From NCBI RefSeq assembly GCF_900113875.1, contig NZ_FORA01000004.1, positions 124,001 through 188,000 of the forward strand: DNA of 64,000 bases. Direction: 5' to 3'. This stretch comes from Jannaschia pohangensis. Lineage in GTDB: Bacteria > Pseudomonadota > Alphaproteobacteria > Rhodobacterales > Rhodobacteraceae. The notes beneath the pieces are model-generated. The model had not been told where the DNA came from. It did no database searches and saw only the letters and a program-made list of their open reading frames with translations. This document shows positions 39,420 to 48,017 of the stretch, piece after piece (position 1 is the stretch's first letter; the number at the start of each line of letters is the position of its first letter). Made by a program: the position numbers and the translations under genes.

Positions 39420-40403
39420 ATGGCAGGCGCCTTCATTCTTGGCTGTGAAGGCCCTGACCTGACCGAACGAGAGCAGGCATTCTTCCGCGACTGCGATCCG
39501 TGGGGGTTCATCCTGTTCGCCCGCAACATCGACACGCCGGATCGCCTGCGAAAGCTGACGTCCGATTTGCGTTTGGCTGTGGGGCGTGATGCGCCGATTC
39601 TGATCGACCAGGAGGGGGGTCGGGTTCAGCGTCTGGGCCCCCCGTTCTGGACCCGCTGGCCCCGTCCGCTGACCCAGATGTCACGCGCCCGCGACCCCGA
39701 ACGTGCCATGTTCCTGCGCGCGACCCTCATTGCCCGTGAACTGCGCGACGTCGGGATCGACGTCAATTGCACCCCGACCGCCGATATCGCGGGCGAGCAT
39801 ACCCATCCCTTTCTTCTGTCCCGTCTTTACGGCGACAGCGTCGAGACCGTCGCGGCGCGCGCCCGCGCCAATGCCGAAGGTTGCCTTCAGGGCGGCGTCC
39901 TGCCGGTCATGAAGCATATCCCCGGCCACGGGCGCGGCACCGTCGACAGCCATCTGGGTCTACCGCAGGTCAGGACCCCGCTGGACGAATTGCGCAAGAC
40001 CGATTTCGAGGTCTTCCGCCGTCTGGCCGACCTGCCCCTGGGGATGACCGCGCATGTGGTCTATTGCGATATCGACACCGCCCCCGGCACGATTTCCGCC
40101 CGGACGATCGCCGAGATCCGCAGGAGCATCGGCTTTGACGGCCTGCTGATGACCGACGACATCTCCATGGGGGCGCTGCCGGGCGACATGGCCAGCCGTT
40201 GTCGCGCGTCGATCGAGGCGGGCTGCGACGTCATCCTGCACTGCAATGGCGAGCGTGAGGACATGGAAACCGTAGCCGAGAACGCGCCCGCGCTAAGCGA
40301 GGCGGGGCTGCTGCGGGCGGATCGGGCGCTGTCGATGCGCGCGGGTCCGGTCGAGCTTGACATCGAAGCGGCCCACGCGGAACTTGCCGACCTCACATCC
40401 TGA
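39420..40403 (+). CDS. nagZ: Beta-N-acetylhexosaminidase NagZ
   Basis: Family 3 glycosidase that removes GlcNAc from muropeptides during wall recycling. The active loop KHIPGHGRGTVDSHLGLP and the nucleophile region MTDDISMGAL are present, as is IDQEGGRVQRL. 327 residues. It begins 5 bases after the SPOR gene and is followed closely by scpA. Confidence 0.94.
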   Translation: MAGAFILGCEGPDLTEREQAFFRDCDPWGFILFARNIDTPDRLRKLTSDLRLAVGRDAPILIDQEGGRVQRLGPPFWTRWPRPLTQMSRARDPERAMFLRATLIARELRDVGIDVNCTPTADIAGEHTHPFLLSRLYGDSVETVAARARANAEGCLQGGVLPVMKHIPGHGRGTVDSHLGLPQVRTPLDELRKTDFEVFRRLADLPLGMTAHVVYCDIDTAPGTISARTIAEIRRSIGFDGLLMTDDISMGALPGDMASRCRASIEAGCDVILHCNGEREDMETVAENAPALSEAGLLRADRALSMRAGPVELDIEAAHAELADLTS

Positions 40404-40405
40404 GG

Positions 40406-41209
40406 TTGGCCGGGGGCCGGGCATTGCCAGAAGACTTCATCGAAGGACCGGCGCGCGACGACGTGGCCGAAGGGCTGGCGGCCGAAGCGCTGATCGTCGA
40501 TGTCGAGGGCTTCGAGGGGCCGCTCGACGTGCTTCTGACGCTGGCGCGCACGCAGAAGGTCGATCTGCGCACGATTTCGGTGCTGCAACTGGCGCGGCAA
40601 TATCTGCGGTTCGTGGAAAAGGCGCGGGAGCTCCGGCTGGAACTGGCCGCCGATTACCTTGTCATGGCTGCCTGGCTCGCCTTTCTCAAATCGCGACTGC
40701 TGCTCCCGCCGGATCCGACCGACGAGGGGCCCTCAGCCGAAGACCTTGCCGCGCATCTGGCGTTTCAGCTGGAGCGGCTGGAGGCGATGCGCAAGGCCGC
40801 CGCCCGGCTCATGGCGCTGGACCATCTGGGCCGCGATGTCTTTGCCCGGGGGGAACCGCAGGGACTTGAGCGGTCGCGCAAGGTGGTCTGGACGGCGACG
40901 CTGCTGGACCTGATGCAGGGCTATTCCCGCCTGCGCACCCGCGACGACTTCCGTCCCTTCGTGATGGACCGGAAGGGTGTGCTGACCATGGAAGAGGCGC
41001 TCGACCGCCTGCGTCCCCTCATCGGACATCTGGGCGACTGGACCGACCTGATGACGTTCCTGCCCGAAGGGTGGGACGTCGACCCGGCGCGCCGCCGGTC
41101 CGCCACCGCCTCGACCTTCGCGGCCACGCTGGAGCTGGCCAAGAACGGCCGTCTGGACCTGCGTCAGGACGAAACTTTCGGCCCGATCCGCATCAAGGGA
41201 AGACCATGA
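40406..41209 (+). CDS. scpA: Segregation and condensation protein A
   Basis: Kleisin of the SMC-ScpAB condensin. The N-terminal FEGPLDVLLTLARTQKVDL block and C-terminal winged-helix region are typical; 267 residues from a TTG. The start is uncertain: no ATG is available near the conserved block, and TTG at 40406 (GAGG just upstream) and TTG at 40424 are both possible. The stop overlaps scpB by ATGA. Confidence 0.92.
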   Translation: MAGGRALPEDFIEGPARDDVAEGLAAEALIVDVEGFEGPLDVLLTLARTQKVDLRTISVLQLARQYLRFVEKARELRLELAADYLVMAAWLAFLKSRLLLPPDPTDEGPSAEDLAAHLAFQLERLEAMRKAAARLMALDHLGRDVFARGEPQGLERSRKVVWTATLLDLMQGYSRLRTRDDFRPFVMDRKGVLTMEEALDRLRPLIGHLGDWTDLMTFLPEGWDVDPARRRSATASTFAATLELAKNGRLDLRQDETFGPIRIKGRP

Positions 41210-41856
41210 CCGACACCCCCGAAGAGAGCCTGTTCGAAGCGCCGCCCCTGGCCGAGCAGGAGCGGATGGTCGAGGCGATCCTCTTTGCCTCGGCCACGCC
41301 CGTGACGATTGCGGAGCTTCACGCGCGACTGCCCCATGGCTGCAACGCCCCGGCGGCGCTGGAGGAACTGGCCAAACGCTACGACGGGCGCGGCGTGCAG
41401 GTGCGCCGCATCGGCGAGGCCTGGGCCATCCGGACCGCGCCGGACCTTGCCTTCCTCATGACGCGCGAAACCGTCGAGACCCGCAAGCTGAGCCGTGCCG
41501 CCGTTGAAACACTGGCCATCGTCGCCTATCACCAGCCGGTCACCCGTGCCGAGATCGAGGAGGTGCGCGGCGTCTCGGTCTCCAAGGGTACAGTGGAGCA
41601 ATTGCTGGAACTCGACTGGATCAAGCTTGGCAAGCGCCGGGATACGCCGGGTCGCCCGGTGACCTTCGTGGTGACGCGCAATTTCCTCGACCATTTCGGC
41701 CTTTCGTCCGCCCGCGATCTGCCCGGCCTGAAGGAGCTGCGGGCCGCAGGCCTTCTGGACAGCGCCGGACCGCCCGACCTGACACCGGACACGCCCGAGG
41801 AGGACGAGGATCAGGACGACATGTTCACGCCCTCCCCTGCCGAGGAAGAAAACTAG
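41206..41856 (+). CDS. scpB: Segregation and condensation protein B
   Basis: Winged-helix partner of ScpA in the condensin complex. Family blocks are MVEAILFASATPVTI near the start and ALETLAIVAYHQPVT-like VETLAIVAYHQPVTRAEIE in the middle, then a KGTVEQLLE-W-K block. 216 residues with an acidic tail. It converges on the TVP38-family gene with a 4-base overlap. Confidence 0.94.
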   Translation: MTDTPEESLFEAPPLAEQERMVEAILFASATPVTIAELHARLPHGCNAPAALEELAKRYDGRGVQVRRIGEAWAIRTAPDLAFLMTRETVETRKLSRAAVETLAIVAYHQPVTRAEIEEVRGVSVSKGTVEQLLELDWIKLGKRRDTPGRPVTFVVTRNFLDHFGLSSARDLPGLKELRAAGLLDSAGPPDLTPDTPEEDEDQDDMFTPSPAEEEN

Positions 41857-42566
41857 CCTTCGTCGCCCGTGACCGGCCCGGCGTCGAAACCGGCCTTGCG
41901 CAATTCCCGGCCCGCGACCCGGCTCAGCCAGAGGACGAAGGCCCCGAAGGCCAGCAACCCGCCCCCGGCGATCAGCAATTGAACCCGTGACGACCCCAGG
42001 GTCGCAAGGCCCCCCATCTCTCCGATCCAGACCATGGCAAGGGTTCCGGGTGCCAGCCCCAGAACCGTCGCGAAGACATAGGGGACGGGACGCACCGCCG
42101 TCAGCCCCAGAAGCCAGTTCTGCGCCGTGAACGGCAGGATCGGGGTCAACCGCAGCAACGTGACGAACCAGAAGGCGTTGTTGGCGATGGCCCGGTCCGC
42201 CGCGTTCATCTTCGGCCCCGCGAACCGCCGCAGCATCCAGTCGCGCAGCCAGTGCCGCCCAATCAGATAGGGCGGGATCGCGCCCAGAACGCTGCCCAGA
42301 AGCGCCAATGGATAGCCCCACCACCCGAAGGCCAGCCCGCCCACGACCGACATCGCCGCCGCAGGAAGGGGCAGGATGACGACGATCACGTAAGCCACCA
42401 GATAGACCAGCACGCCAAGGGAGCCGTGGCTTTCGACCCAGTCGCGCAGGAGCGGCACCCAATCGGCCCAGGGCAGCAGCCACATGCCGAAGGCAATCAC
42501 CACCAGGATCGCAGGCCAGAGCCAGAATTGCCACGGTGGCAGGGTGTCGGGGGGGCTGTCGGACAT
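41853..42566 (-). CDS. TVP38/TMEM64 (SNARE-associated, VTT domain) family membrane protein
   Basis: Membrane protein of the DedA-like VTT superfamily, of which some members move lipids. 237 residues from MSDSPPDTL, with about five hydrophobic segments. The family core is visible as FGWWGYPLALLGSVLGAIPPYLIGR and, later, LLRLTPILPFTAQNWLLGL. Function in this organism unknown. Confidence 0.85.
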   Translation of the reverse strand: MSDSPPDTLPPWQFWLWPAILVVIAFGMWLLPWADWVPLLRDWVESHGSLGVLVYLVAYVIVVILPLPAAAMSVVGGLAFGWWGYPLALLGSVLGAIPPYLIGRHWLRDWMLRRFAGPKMNAADRAIANNAFWFVTLLRLTPILPFTAQNWLLGLTAVRPVPYVFATVLGLAPGTLAMVWIGEMGGLATLGSSRVQLLIAGGGLLAFGAFVLWLSRVAGRELRKAGFDAGPVTGDEG

Positions 42567-42740
42567 TGCGCCCACGTAGGGGCCAGAGCGCACCGACCGC
42601 AAGCGAAAGCTGATCACATCGCCGCTGGTCAGCGGATGCGAAACGCGAGGAGCGGCCATGCCGTTGACCCGCGCGACGGGGTCCGGGGACGATCGTAGCC
42701 GGCGGGTTGGCTGGTAGCGACAAAAAGAGCCAGGAAAAGG

Positions 42741-43247
42741 TTAGTGCGGAACCCTTGCGCCGACCCAGGCCAGAAGGTCAGGCAAATCGGCGCGCACCTG
42801 CGTCGCGTCCTCGCCCAGAAAATCGCGCAGGGCTGGCAGGTTCAGCGCATTGACCCCGACCAGCACATCCGTCCCCTGCGCCAACGCATCGGCGATGACG
42901 TTGCGGAAGCCGCGGCCCCCGGCCTCCTGCTTGCCGAACTTGTTCACCACCAAAAGGTCGGCGCCCTCGCGCAGGCGGGCTTCGGCGGCGGCGACCGCCG
43001 TCTCCAGCCCTTCGGCATTCAACCGGCATCCCCGGCTTTCCCGGCCAAGCGATTGACTGATGCGGATCGTCGGCCCGTCCGGCAGGACGATGGCATCCAT
43101 GTCGCAGCGCGTGCAATCGGGGCGGTCGTGGTTGACCTGGACGATCCCGGCCACACGCAGCCCGCTGTCGATGGCCGCAAGGGCCACGCGGTGCAGCAGG
43201 GGATCCAATTCGCCCCGGCCTTCGGTCATGGTGAATGCAAGCCGCAT
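42741..43247 (-). CDS. DUF2478 family protein (P-loop-like, metal-linked)
   Basis: Conserved protein of 168 residues from MRLAFTMTEG (an ATG six codons later is possible). It has a C-x2-C pair in RPDCTRCDMDAIVL and a Walker-B-like ADLLVVNKFGKQEAGGRGF block. Family members often lie near molybdate transport genes and resemble nucleoside-triphosphatases; no such gene is adjacent here. Function is not established. Confidence 0.75.
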   Translation of the reverse strand: MRLAFTMTEGRGELDPLLHRVALAAIDSGLRVAGIVQVNHDRPDCTRCDMDAIVLPDGPTIRISQSLGRESRGCRLNAEGLETAVAAAEARLREGADLLVVNKFGKQEAGGRGFRNVIADALAQGTDVLVGVNALNLPALRDFLGEDATQVRADLPDLLAWVGARVPH

Positions 43248-43321
43248 GCTTCTTGGTTTCACGCCCCGCGACGCGGCGCAAGGCTTGACGCGCGCGGTCG
43301 CACGGGCGACCCCTGACCGCG

Positions 43322-44053
43322 ATGTCAGAGACCTTTCCCCGGATCGAGCCCTTGGGCGAAGCGGCACTTCTGGTGCGGTTCGCGCCGCGTCTGGACGATG
43401 CGGCCAACCGCGCCTGCGTGGCCTTTCGCGCGGGGCTTCAGGCGGCGCTGCCGGAGGGCGTGACCGAAACCGCGTCGTCCTTGGGGTCGGTTCTGGTGCG
43501 CCATGACCCGGGGGCGGCGGATGCGGTCAAATCCGCGCTCGACGACCTTCTTGCCGCGCGCGACTGGTCTGCGGTGGATCCGCCCGAGCGCCGCCTCTGG
43601 CAGATCCCGTGCAGTTACGGCGGCGACGACGGCCCGCAATTGGCCGAGGCTGCGGCCATGGCCGGCCTGTCGGTCGACGCCGCCATCGCCGCGCTGTCCT
43701 CGGCTCGGGTCCGGGTTCTGGCCCTGGGGTTCGCGCCCGGGATGCCCTATCTCGGCATCCTGCCCGAGGCCTGGGACCTGCCGCGCCAGACCGGCCTGAC
43801 GCCCAAGGTGCCCGAAGGCGCGCTCGTCGTGGCCGTCCGTCAGTTCGTCCTCTTCGGGACCGAGGCGCCGACAGGGTGGCGACAGGTCGGGCGTACGCTC
43901 TTCGGTTGTTTCGAGCCGTCGCGGACCCGCCCGATTGCCCTGTCGCCGGGCGACGAGGTGACCTTTCCCTCTGTCTCGCCCGGGGAATTGCGCGACCGTG
44001 CCGCCGAGGACAGCGACCGTCTGGGCGGCGCCACCTGGGAGGTTTTGCGATGA
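43322..44053 (+). CDS. pxpB: 5-oxoprolinase subunit PxpB (KipI family)
   Basis: Subunit of the ATP-dependent enzyme that opens 5-oxoproline (pyroglutamate) to glutamate. The KipI/allophanate-hydrolase subunit 1 motif LGFAPGMPYLGILP is at about residues 138-151. 243 residues. The stop overlaps pxpC by ATGA, and pxpA follows, so the full three-subunit enzyme is encoded as B-C-A. Confidence 0.92.
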   Translation: MSETFPRIEPLGEAALLVRFAPRLDDAANRACVAFRAGLQAALPEGVTETASSLGSVLVRHDPGAADAVKSALDDLLAARDWSAVDPPERRLWQIPCSYGGDDGPQLAEAAAMAGLSVDAAIAALSSARVRVLALGFAPGMPYLGILPEAWDLPRQTGLTPKVPEGALVVAVRQFVLFGTEAPTGWRQVGRTLFGCFEPSRTRPIALSPGDEVTFPSVSPGELRDRAAEDSDRLGGATWEVLR

Positions 44054-45018
44054 TGGAGGTGGTGTCCTGCGGCCCGCTCATCACCCTGCAGGATCGCGGG
44101 CGGCCCGGGCATCTGTCGCAGGGGTTGGCCGAGGGCGGGGCGGCGGATCGTCAGGCCCTGCGCGAGGCGGAGGCCCTTCTGGGGACCATCGGAGCGGGGC
44201 TGGAGATCCCGGGGTCGCCCCTGACCCTGCGCCTGACGACGGACACACGGATCGCCCTGACCGGCGCAGAGATGTCCGCCGATGTCGACGGTCGGCCGCT
44301 CGTCTGGCACGCTGCGCACCCCTTGCCCGCAGGCAGCGTCCTGCGGCTGCGTCCCGGCACGGCGGGCATCTATTCCTATCTGCATGTTACCGGTGGCTTC
44401 GATGCGCCCGAGGTTCTGGGCAGTCGGGCGGCGCATCTGATCGCCAACATCGGCGCGCCGCTCGCCCCCGGTGACCGGTTGGACCATGCGCCGTCGGTCG
44501 GGGCGGCCAGCCGGGTGACGCCGGCCGACCGTTTCGGCGGCGGCCTTCTGCGGATCGTCGAGACGCCGCAGACCCGTCTGTTTCCGCCTGACGACCTGAC
44601 CCGCTTCGAGAACACCGCCTTTACCCGCGATCCGCGCGGCAACCGGCAGGGTGTGCGTCTGGCCAGCAATGGTGCGGGCTTCGCGACCGAGGGACAGCTG
44701 AACCTGCTCTCGGACTTCATCCTGCCGGGCGATGTGCAGATGACCGGCGACGGGGTGCCTTATATCCTTGGGCCGGAATGCCAGACCACCGGCGGCTATC
44801 CCCGGATCGGCACGGTCATCGCCGCCGATCTGCCCCGCGCGTTGCAGGCCTTGCCCGGCGCGCCGCTCCGGTTCCGCTTTGTGCCCTTGGCCGAGGCGCG
44901 CGCCCTGACCGTGCCTGCACCCCAGGTCACCCCGCTGACCCGCGATCCGGCCGAGATGGGCGATCTGCTGGGTCTCAACCTGATTGGCGGCGTCGTGTCC
45001 GCGAAGGAGACGGAATGA
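44050..45018 (+). CDS. pxpC: 5-oxoprolinase subunit PxpC (KipA family)
   Basis: Biotin-independent carboxyltransferase-like subunit of 5-oxoprolinase. The start MMEVVSCGPLITLQDRGRPGH is the family signature, and GPECQTTGGYPRIGTVI is the second. 322 residues. Coupled by 4-base overlaps on both sides. Confidence 0.92.
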   Translation: MMEVVSCGPLITLQDRGRPGHLSQGLAEGGAADRQALREAEALLGTIGAGLEIPGSPLTLRLTTDTRIALTGAEMSADVDGRPLVWHAAHPLPAGSVLRLRPGTAGIYSYLHVTGGFDAPEVLGSRAAHLIANIGAPLAPGDRLDHAPSVGAASRVTPADRFGGGLLRIVETPQTRLFPPDDLTRFENTAFTRDPRGNRQGVRLASNGAGFATEGQLNLLSDFILPGDVQMTGDGVPYILGPECQTTGGYPRIGTVIAADLPRALQALPGAPLRFRFVPLAEARALTVPAPQVTPLTRDPAEMGDLLGLNLIGGVVSAKETE

Positions 45019-45782
45019 AAGTCGATCTGAACGCCGATATGGGCGAGGGCTTTGGCGATTGGACCATGGGCGACGACGCGGCCCTGCTCGAGGTCGTGAC
45101 CTCGGTCAACATCGCCTGCGGGGCCCATGCGGGCGACTGGGATGTCATGGCGCGGACCATGGCGCTTGCGCAGGACCGGGGTGTCGGCATCGGCGCGCAC
45201 CCCGGCTTTCCCGACCTTCAGGGGTTCGGGCGGCGGCGCATGTCCATGCCCCTCGACAGCCTTGCAAACCTGATCATCTGGCAGTTCGGGGCCGCGCGTG
45301 GCGTCGCGGCGGCCCAGGGGGCCACGGTCCGGCATTTCAAGCTGCATGGTGCGTTGTCCAACATGACCTGCGAAGATGCCGACATGGCGCGCGCCGCCTA
45401 TGAGGCGGCGCTGCGCGTCGATCCCGAGGTGATCCTGCTGGTCCTTGCGGGCACGGTGCAAGAGGCGGTCGCCCGCGATTTGGGGGCCAACTGGGCAGGG
45501 GAGATCTTTGCCGACCGGGGCTACAACGATGACGCCACGTTGGTCACGCGCGGCCAGCCGGGCGCGATGGTCCACGACCCGGCCGAAGCGGCGGCGCGGA
45601 TGGTCGATTTCGTGCGGCGCGGGGCCATCGTCGCCAACTCCGGCAAGGTGGTGCCTGCGGCCTGCGACTCGATCTGTCTGCATGGCGACGGGCCGACTGC
45701 CTTGGCCATCGCGCGCGCCGTGCGGGCCGCGCTGGAGGCCGAGGGCGTGACCCTGGCACCCATGTCCGCGCGGCGCGGCTAG
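45015..45782 (+). CDS. pxpA: 5-oxoprolinase subunit PxpA (LamB/YcsF family)
   Basis: TIM-barrel-like subunit of 5-oxoprolinase. It begins VDLNADMGEGFGDW with the metal-binding region, followed by SVNIACGAHAGD and GAHPGFPDLQGFGRR, all family blocks. 255 residues. It ends the pxpBCA operon and its stop overlaps the convergent SseB-like gene by 4 bases. Confidence 0.95.
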   Translation: MKVDLNADMGEGFGDWTMGDDAALLEVVTSVNIACGAHAGDWDVMARTMALAQDRGVGIGAHPGFPDLQGFGRRRMSMPLDSLANLIIWQFGAARGVAAAQGATVRHFKLHGALSNMTCEDADMARAAYEAALRVDPEVILLVLAGTVQEAVARDLGANWAGEIFADRGYNDDATLVTRGQPGAMVHDPAEAAARMVDFVRRGAIVANSGKVVPAACDSICLHGDGPTALAIARAVRAALEAEGVTLAPMSARRG

Positions 45783-46546
45783 CGCAGGCGGGGCGGGGCG
45801 TCGCCGGTGCCCGGAGCCATTTGGCGCGGCGGCTCGGGCGGTTTGGGCAGGTCGATGCGCAATCCATGCCGGGCAAGGCTGGCCGCATGGGTCTGTGCGG
45901 CGCGCAGGAAGGTCACGTCGATCTGACCCGCCTCCAGCCCCGAAAAGACCAATGCCTCGGACACGGCGCGGGCCAGATCGGCCTCGGCCCCGGGCAGCGG
46001 ATCGATGAAGGCCAGCACGTGGCCGCGCGTGCCATCCGCATAGGTCGCGCGCGCCAGATAGGCCTGTGCCGCAAGCCCCGCCGCCAGTGACAGCTTGCCA
46101 TCCAGCGCCGTGATCAGGTTTTCGGGCAAGGCCCCCGGCGGAGCGATCTCCGCGATCCGGGCTTCGGTTTCGGCGGGCGCGCGGGCCAGCGTTTCGGCCA
46201 GCCAGGCAATGGCGTCGGGCGGCAGCAACTGGGCGGAGGGCGCCTCGTCGAGGTTCAGTGCCAGGCCCAGACCCTCGGCCGCCAGAAGTGCCGCAAGGCG
46301 CCGCCCCGACAGGGTGGCCGTGGCGGCGGCGACCCCGGCGAAGGCCGTCAGGCGGTCAGGCAGATCGAAGGCCAGCGCATAGTCCACACCGTCGACCGGG
46401 GCGATGGTAGGCGCGACGGTCTCGCCATCTTCGGCGTCGAGGAGGAGGTGCAATTCCGCCTCGGCCAGGGCGTTGAAGAAGGCGAGGCGGGCGGTGTCGG
46501 TGCCGTCGGTCTCGGCCCGGATGTGGGCCTGGTCGAGGGGGGTCAT
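45779..46546 (-). CDS. SseB family protein
   Basis: Protein of 255 residues whose N-terminal half matches the SseB domain: LFFNALAEAELHLLL-like F-F-N-A-L-A-E-A-E-L-H-L-L-L, then DYALAFDLPDRLTAFAG. Function in these bacteria is unknown; homology to the enhanced-serine-sensitivity protein does not define a reaction. It overlaps the upstream uracil-DNA glycosylase gene by ATGA. Confidence 0.75.
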   Translation of the reverse strand: MTPLDQAHIRAETDGTDTARLAFFNALAEAELHLLLDAEDGETVAPTIAPVDGVDYALAFDLPDRLTAFAGVAAATATLSGRRLAALLAAEGLGLALNLDEAPSAQLLPPDAIAWLAETLARAPAETEARIAEIAPPGALPENLITALDGKLSLAAGLAAQAYLARATYADGTRGHVLAFIDPLPGAEADLARAVSEALVFSGLEAGQIDVTFLRAAQTHAASLARHGLRIDLPKPPEPPRQMAPGTGDAPPRLR

Positions 46547-47121
46547 GGCAACGCCTCCTGAATTGTGCGGCGCAGGACGGGGAGGATATCCGTCTGAAAC
46601 CACGGGTGTTTTCTAAGCCAGGCGGTATTGCGCCAAGACGGGTGGGGCAGGCAGAACACCTGCGGGGCAAAGGCGCGCCAATCGCGCACCCGGTCGGTGA
46701 CACGACCTTTGCCAAGGGTCCAGTCCTGGGCGTAGCCGCCGATCAACAAAGTCACCCTGGGCTGGCCCACATGCCGCAGGGCGGCGTCGCGCCAGGTGCG
46801 GGCACAGACGCGCGGCGGCGGCAGGTCGCTGCCCTTGGCATCATAGCCCGGAAAACAGAACCCCATTGGTACGATGGCCAGGTTGTCCTTGTTCCAGAAG
46901 GTTTTTTCGTCGATCCCCATCCAGTCGCGCAAGCGCACGCCCGAAGGGTCGTCAAAGGGTTTGCCCGAGGTGTGGGCGCGCATCCCGGGCGCCTGGCTCG
47001 CCACGAGGATGGGGGCGCCGGGCTTGAACCAGACGACGGGCTTCGGGCGGTGGGCCGTATGGGTTGCGGCGAAGCGGTCGGCACAGAGGCGGCAGGATCG
47101 GAGGTCGTCGGGCAGGGGCAT
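46543..47121 (-). CDS. Uracil-DNA glycosylase family protein (family 4-like, probable Fe-S)
   Basis: Base-excision enzyme family. Four cysteines at 10, 13, 89 and 106 have the spacing of the 4Fe-4S ligands of family-4 enzymes (C-x2-C, about 75 residues, C-x16-C). The N-terminal catalytic block reads SQAPGMRAHTSGKPFDD and the DNA-binding block LPHPSWRN lies near the C-terminus. 192 residues from MPLPDDLRS; an ATG three codons earlier is possible. Substrate (uracil or another base) is not fixed. Confidence 0.82.
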   Translation of the reverse strand: MPLPDDLRSCRLCADRFAATHTAHRPKPVVWFKPGAPILVASQAPGMRAHTSGKPFDDPSGVRLRDWMGIDEKTFWNKDNLAIVPMGFCFPGYDAKGSDLPPPRVCARTWRDAALRHVGQPRVTLLIGGYAQDWTLGKGRVTDRVRDWRAFAPQVFCLPHPSWRNTAWLRKHPWFQTDILPVLRRTIQEALP

Positions 47122-47228
47122 TCGCAGCAACCTAGGACCGTTCGCCGAAATGGTTAACGTTGTGAGCGAAAAAAAATACGTCGGGTCCTGCGGGGCCTGT
47201 GTGGCAAGGGAAAACAGGCGTCACCCTG

Positions 47229-47256
47229 CGTACACCCCCCGTACACCCTGCGTACA
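47229..47256. repeat. Three CGTACA direct repeats at 11-bp spacing
   Basis: CGTACA occurs at 47229, 47240 and 47251, embedded in CGTACACCC-type units. The exact 11-base spacing puts the copies on one DNA face. It lies about 110-135 bases upstream of the udg start. A protein-binding role is inference. Confidence 0.5.
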
Positions 47257-47669
47257 GACGGGCGGTGCCGCTTAACGGTTTGTATGCAGTTCGCGGGTAG
47301 GGTGGTCCGGATCGAGTCGTCCGGGTCCGGCAAGGATGCGGGGTGGCCGCGTTCAGAAGTAGGAGGAGTGCAGAGAGACAGCGGCGTGGCGATGCGCCTT
47401 GCATTTTGTGTCCGGTCATTCGCCCACGGGATGTCCCGTGGTGTCGGGCGATGCGGGACGGGGATTGGCCTCGATGTTGAGACATGTGGGTCAGAGGTTG
47501 GCTTGGCCTTTGAGATACCTGACGCGCCTCGACCGGGGCGACGACCGATCGGCGCGCAGGGGAACGGACGGCGTCGCGATCTTGTACCCGGAGCGCCGCC
47601 GCGTGTTGGCGGGGGCAGGCCTGCCGGGAAGCGGGTCGGCTTCTGGACGGGTTTCGGTCTGGAGCGCGG

Positions 47670-47941
47670 GGTGGTTTCCGGTCTCGCGAGACGTCCGGAA
47701 GGGCGAGAGGTCTGGGACGGCAAGAGGTCTTGGACGGCAAGAGGCCTGGGACGGCAAGAGGTCTGGGCAGGCGATATGTCTGGGCAGCCGATATGTACGC
47801 GAATGCGAGACGTCTTTGAATGCGGGATGTCCTGGAATGCGAGGCGTCCGGAAACGCGAGGTGTCCGGAAGCGTGAGGTATCCCGGAAGGCGAGGAGTGT
47901 GCGACTGCGAGACGTCGGGAAAGCGCGGGTCTGGTCAGGCG
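47670..47941. repeat. Tandem array, 17-bp unit, about 14-16 degenerate copies
   Basis: Fourteen consecutive units of exactly 17 bases run from 47687 to 47924 without an indel; weaker units flank them on both sides. A typical unit is CGAGAGGTCTGGGACGG; the most constant part is the first seven bases and the central GTC(T/C)GG. Units differ from each other at several positions, so the array is old or diversified. There are no unique spacers, which excludes CRISPR, and the period is not a multiple of 3, which argues against a repeat protein. Confidence 0.85.
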
Positions 47942-48017
47942 AGCGGGTGAATTTCCCGGGGGTGCGGGGCCGTTGGGAACGCGGCGCGATCACCGGGCGC
48001 GCCTCTGACGGAATGCC

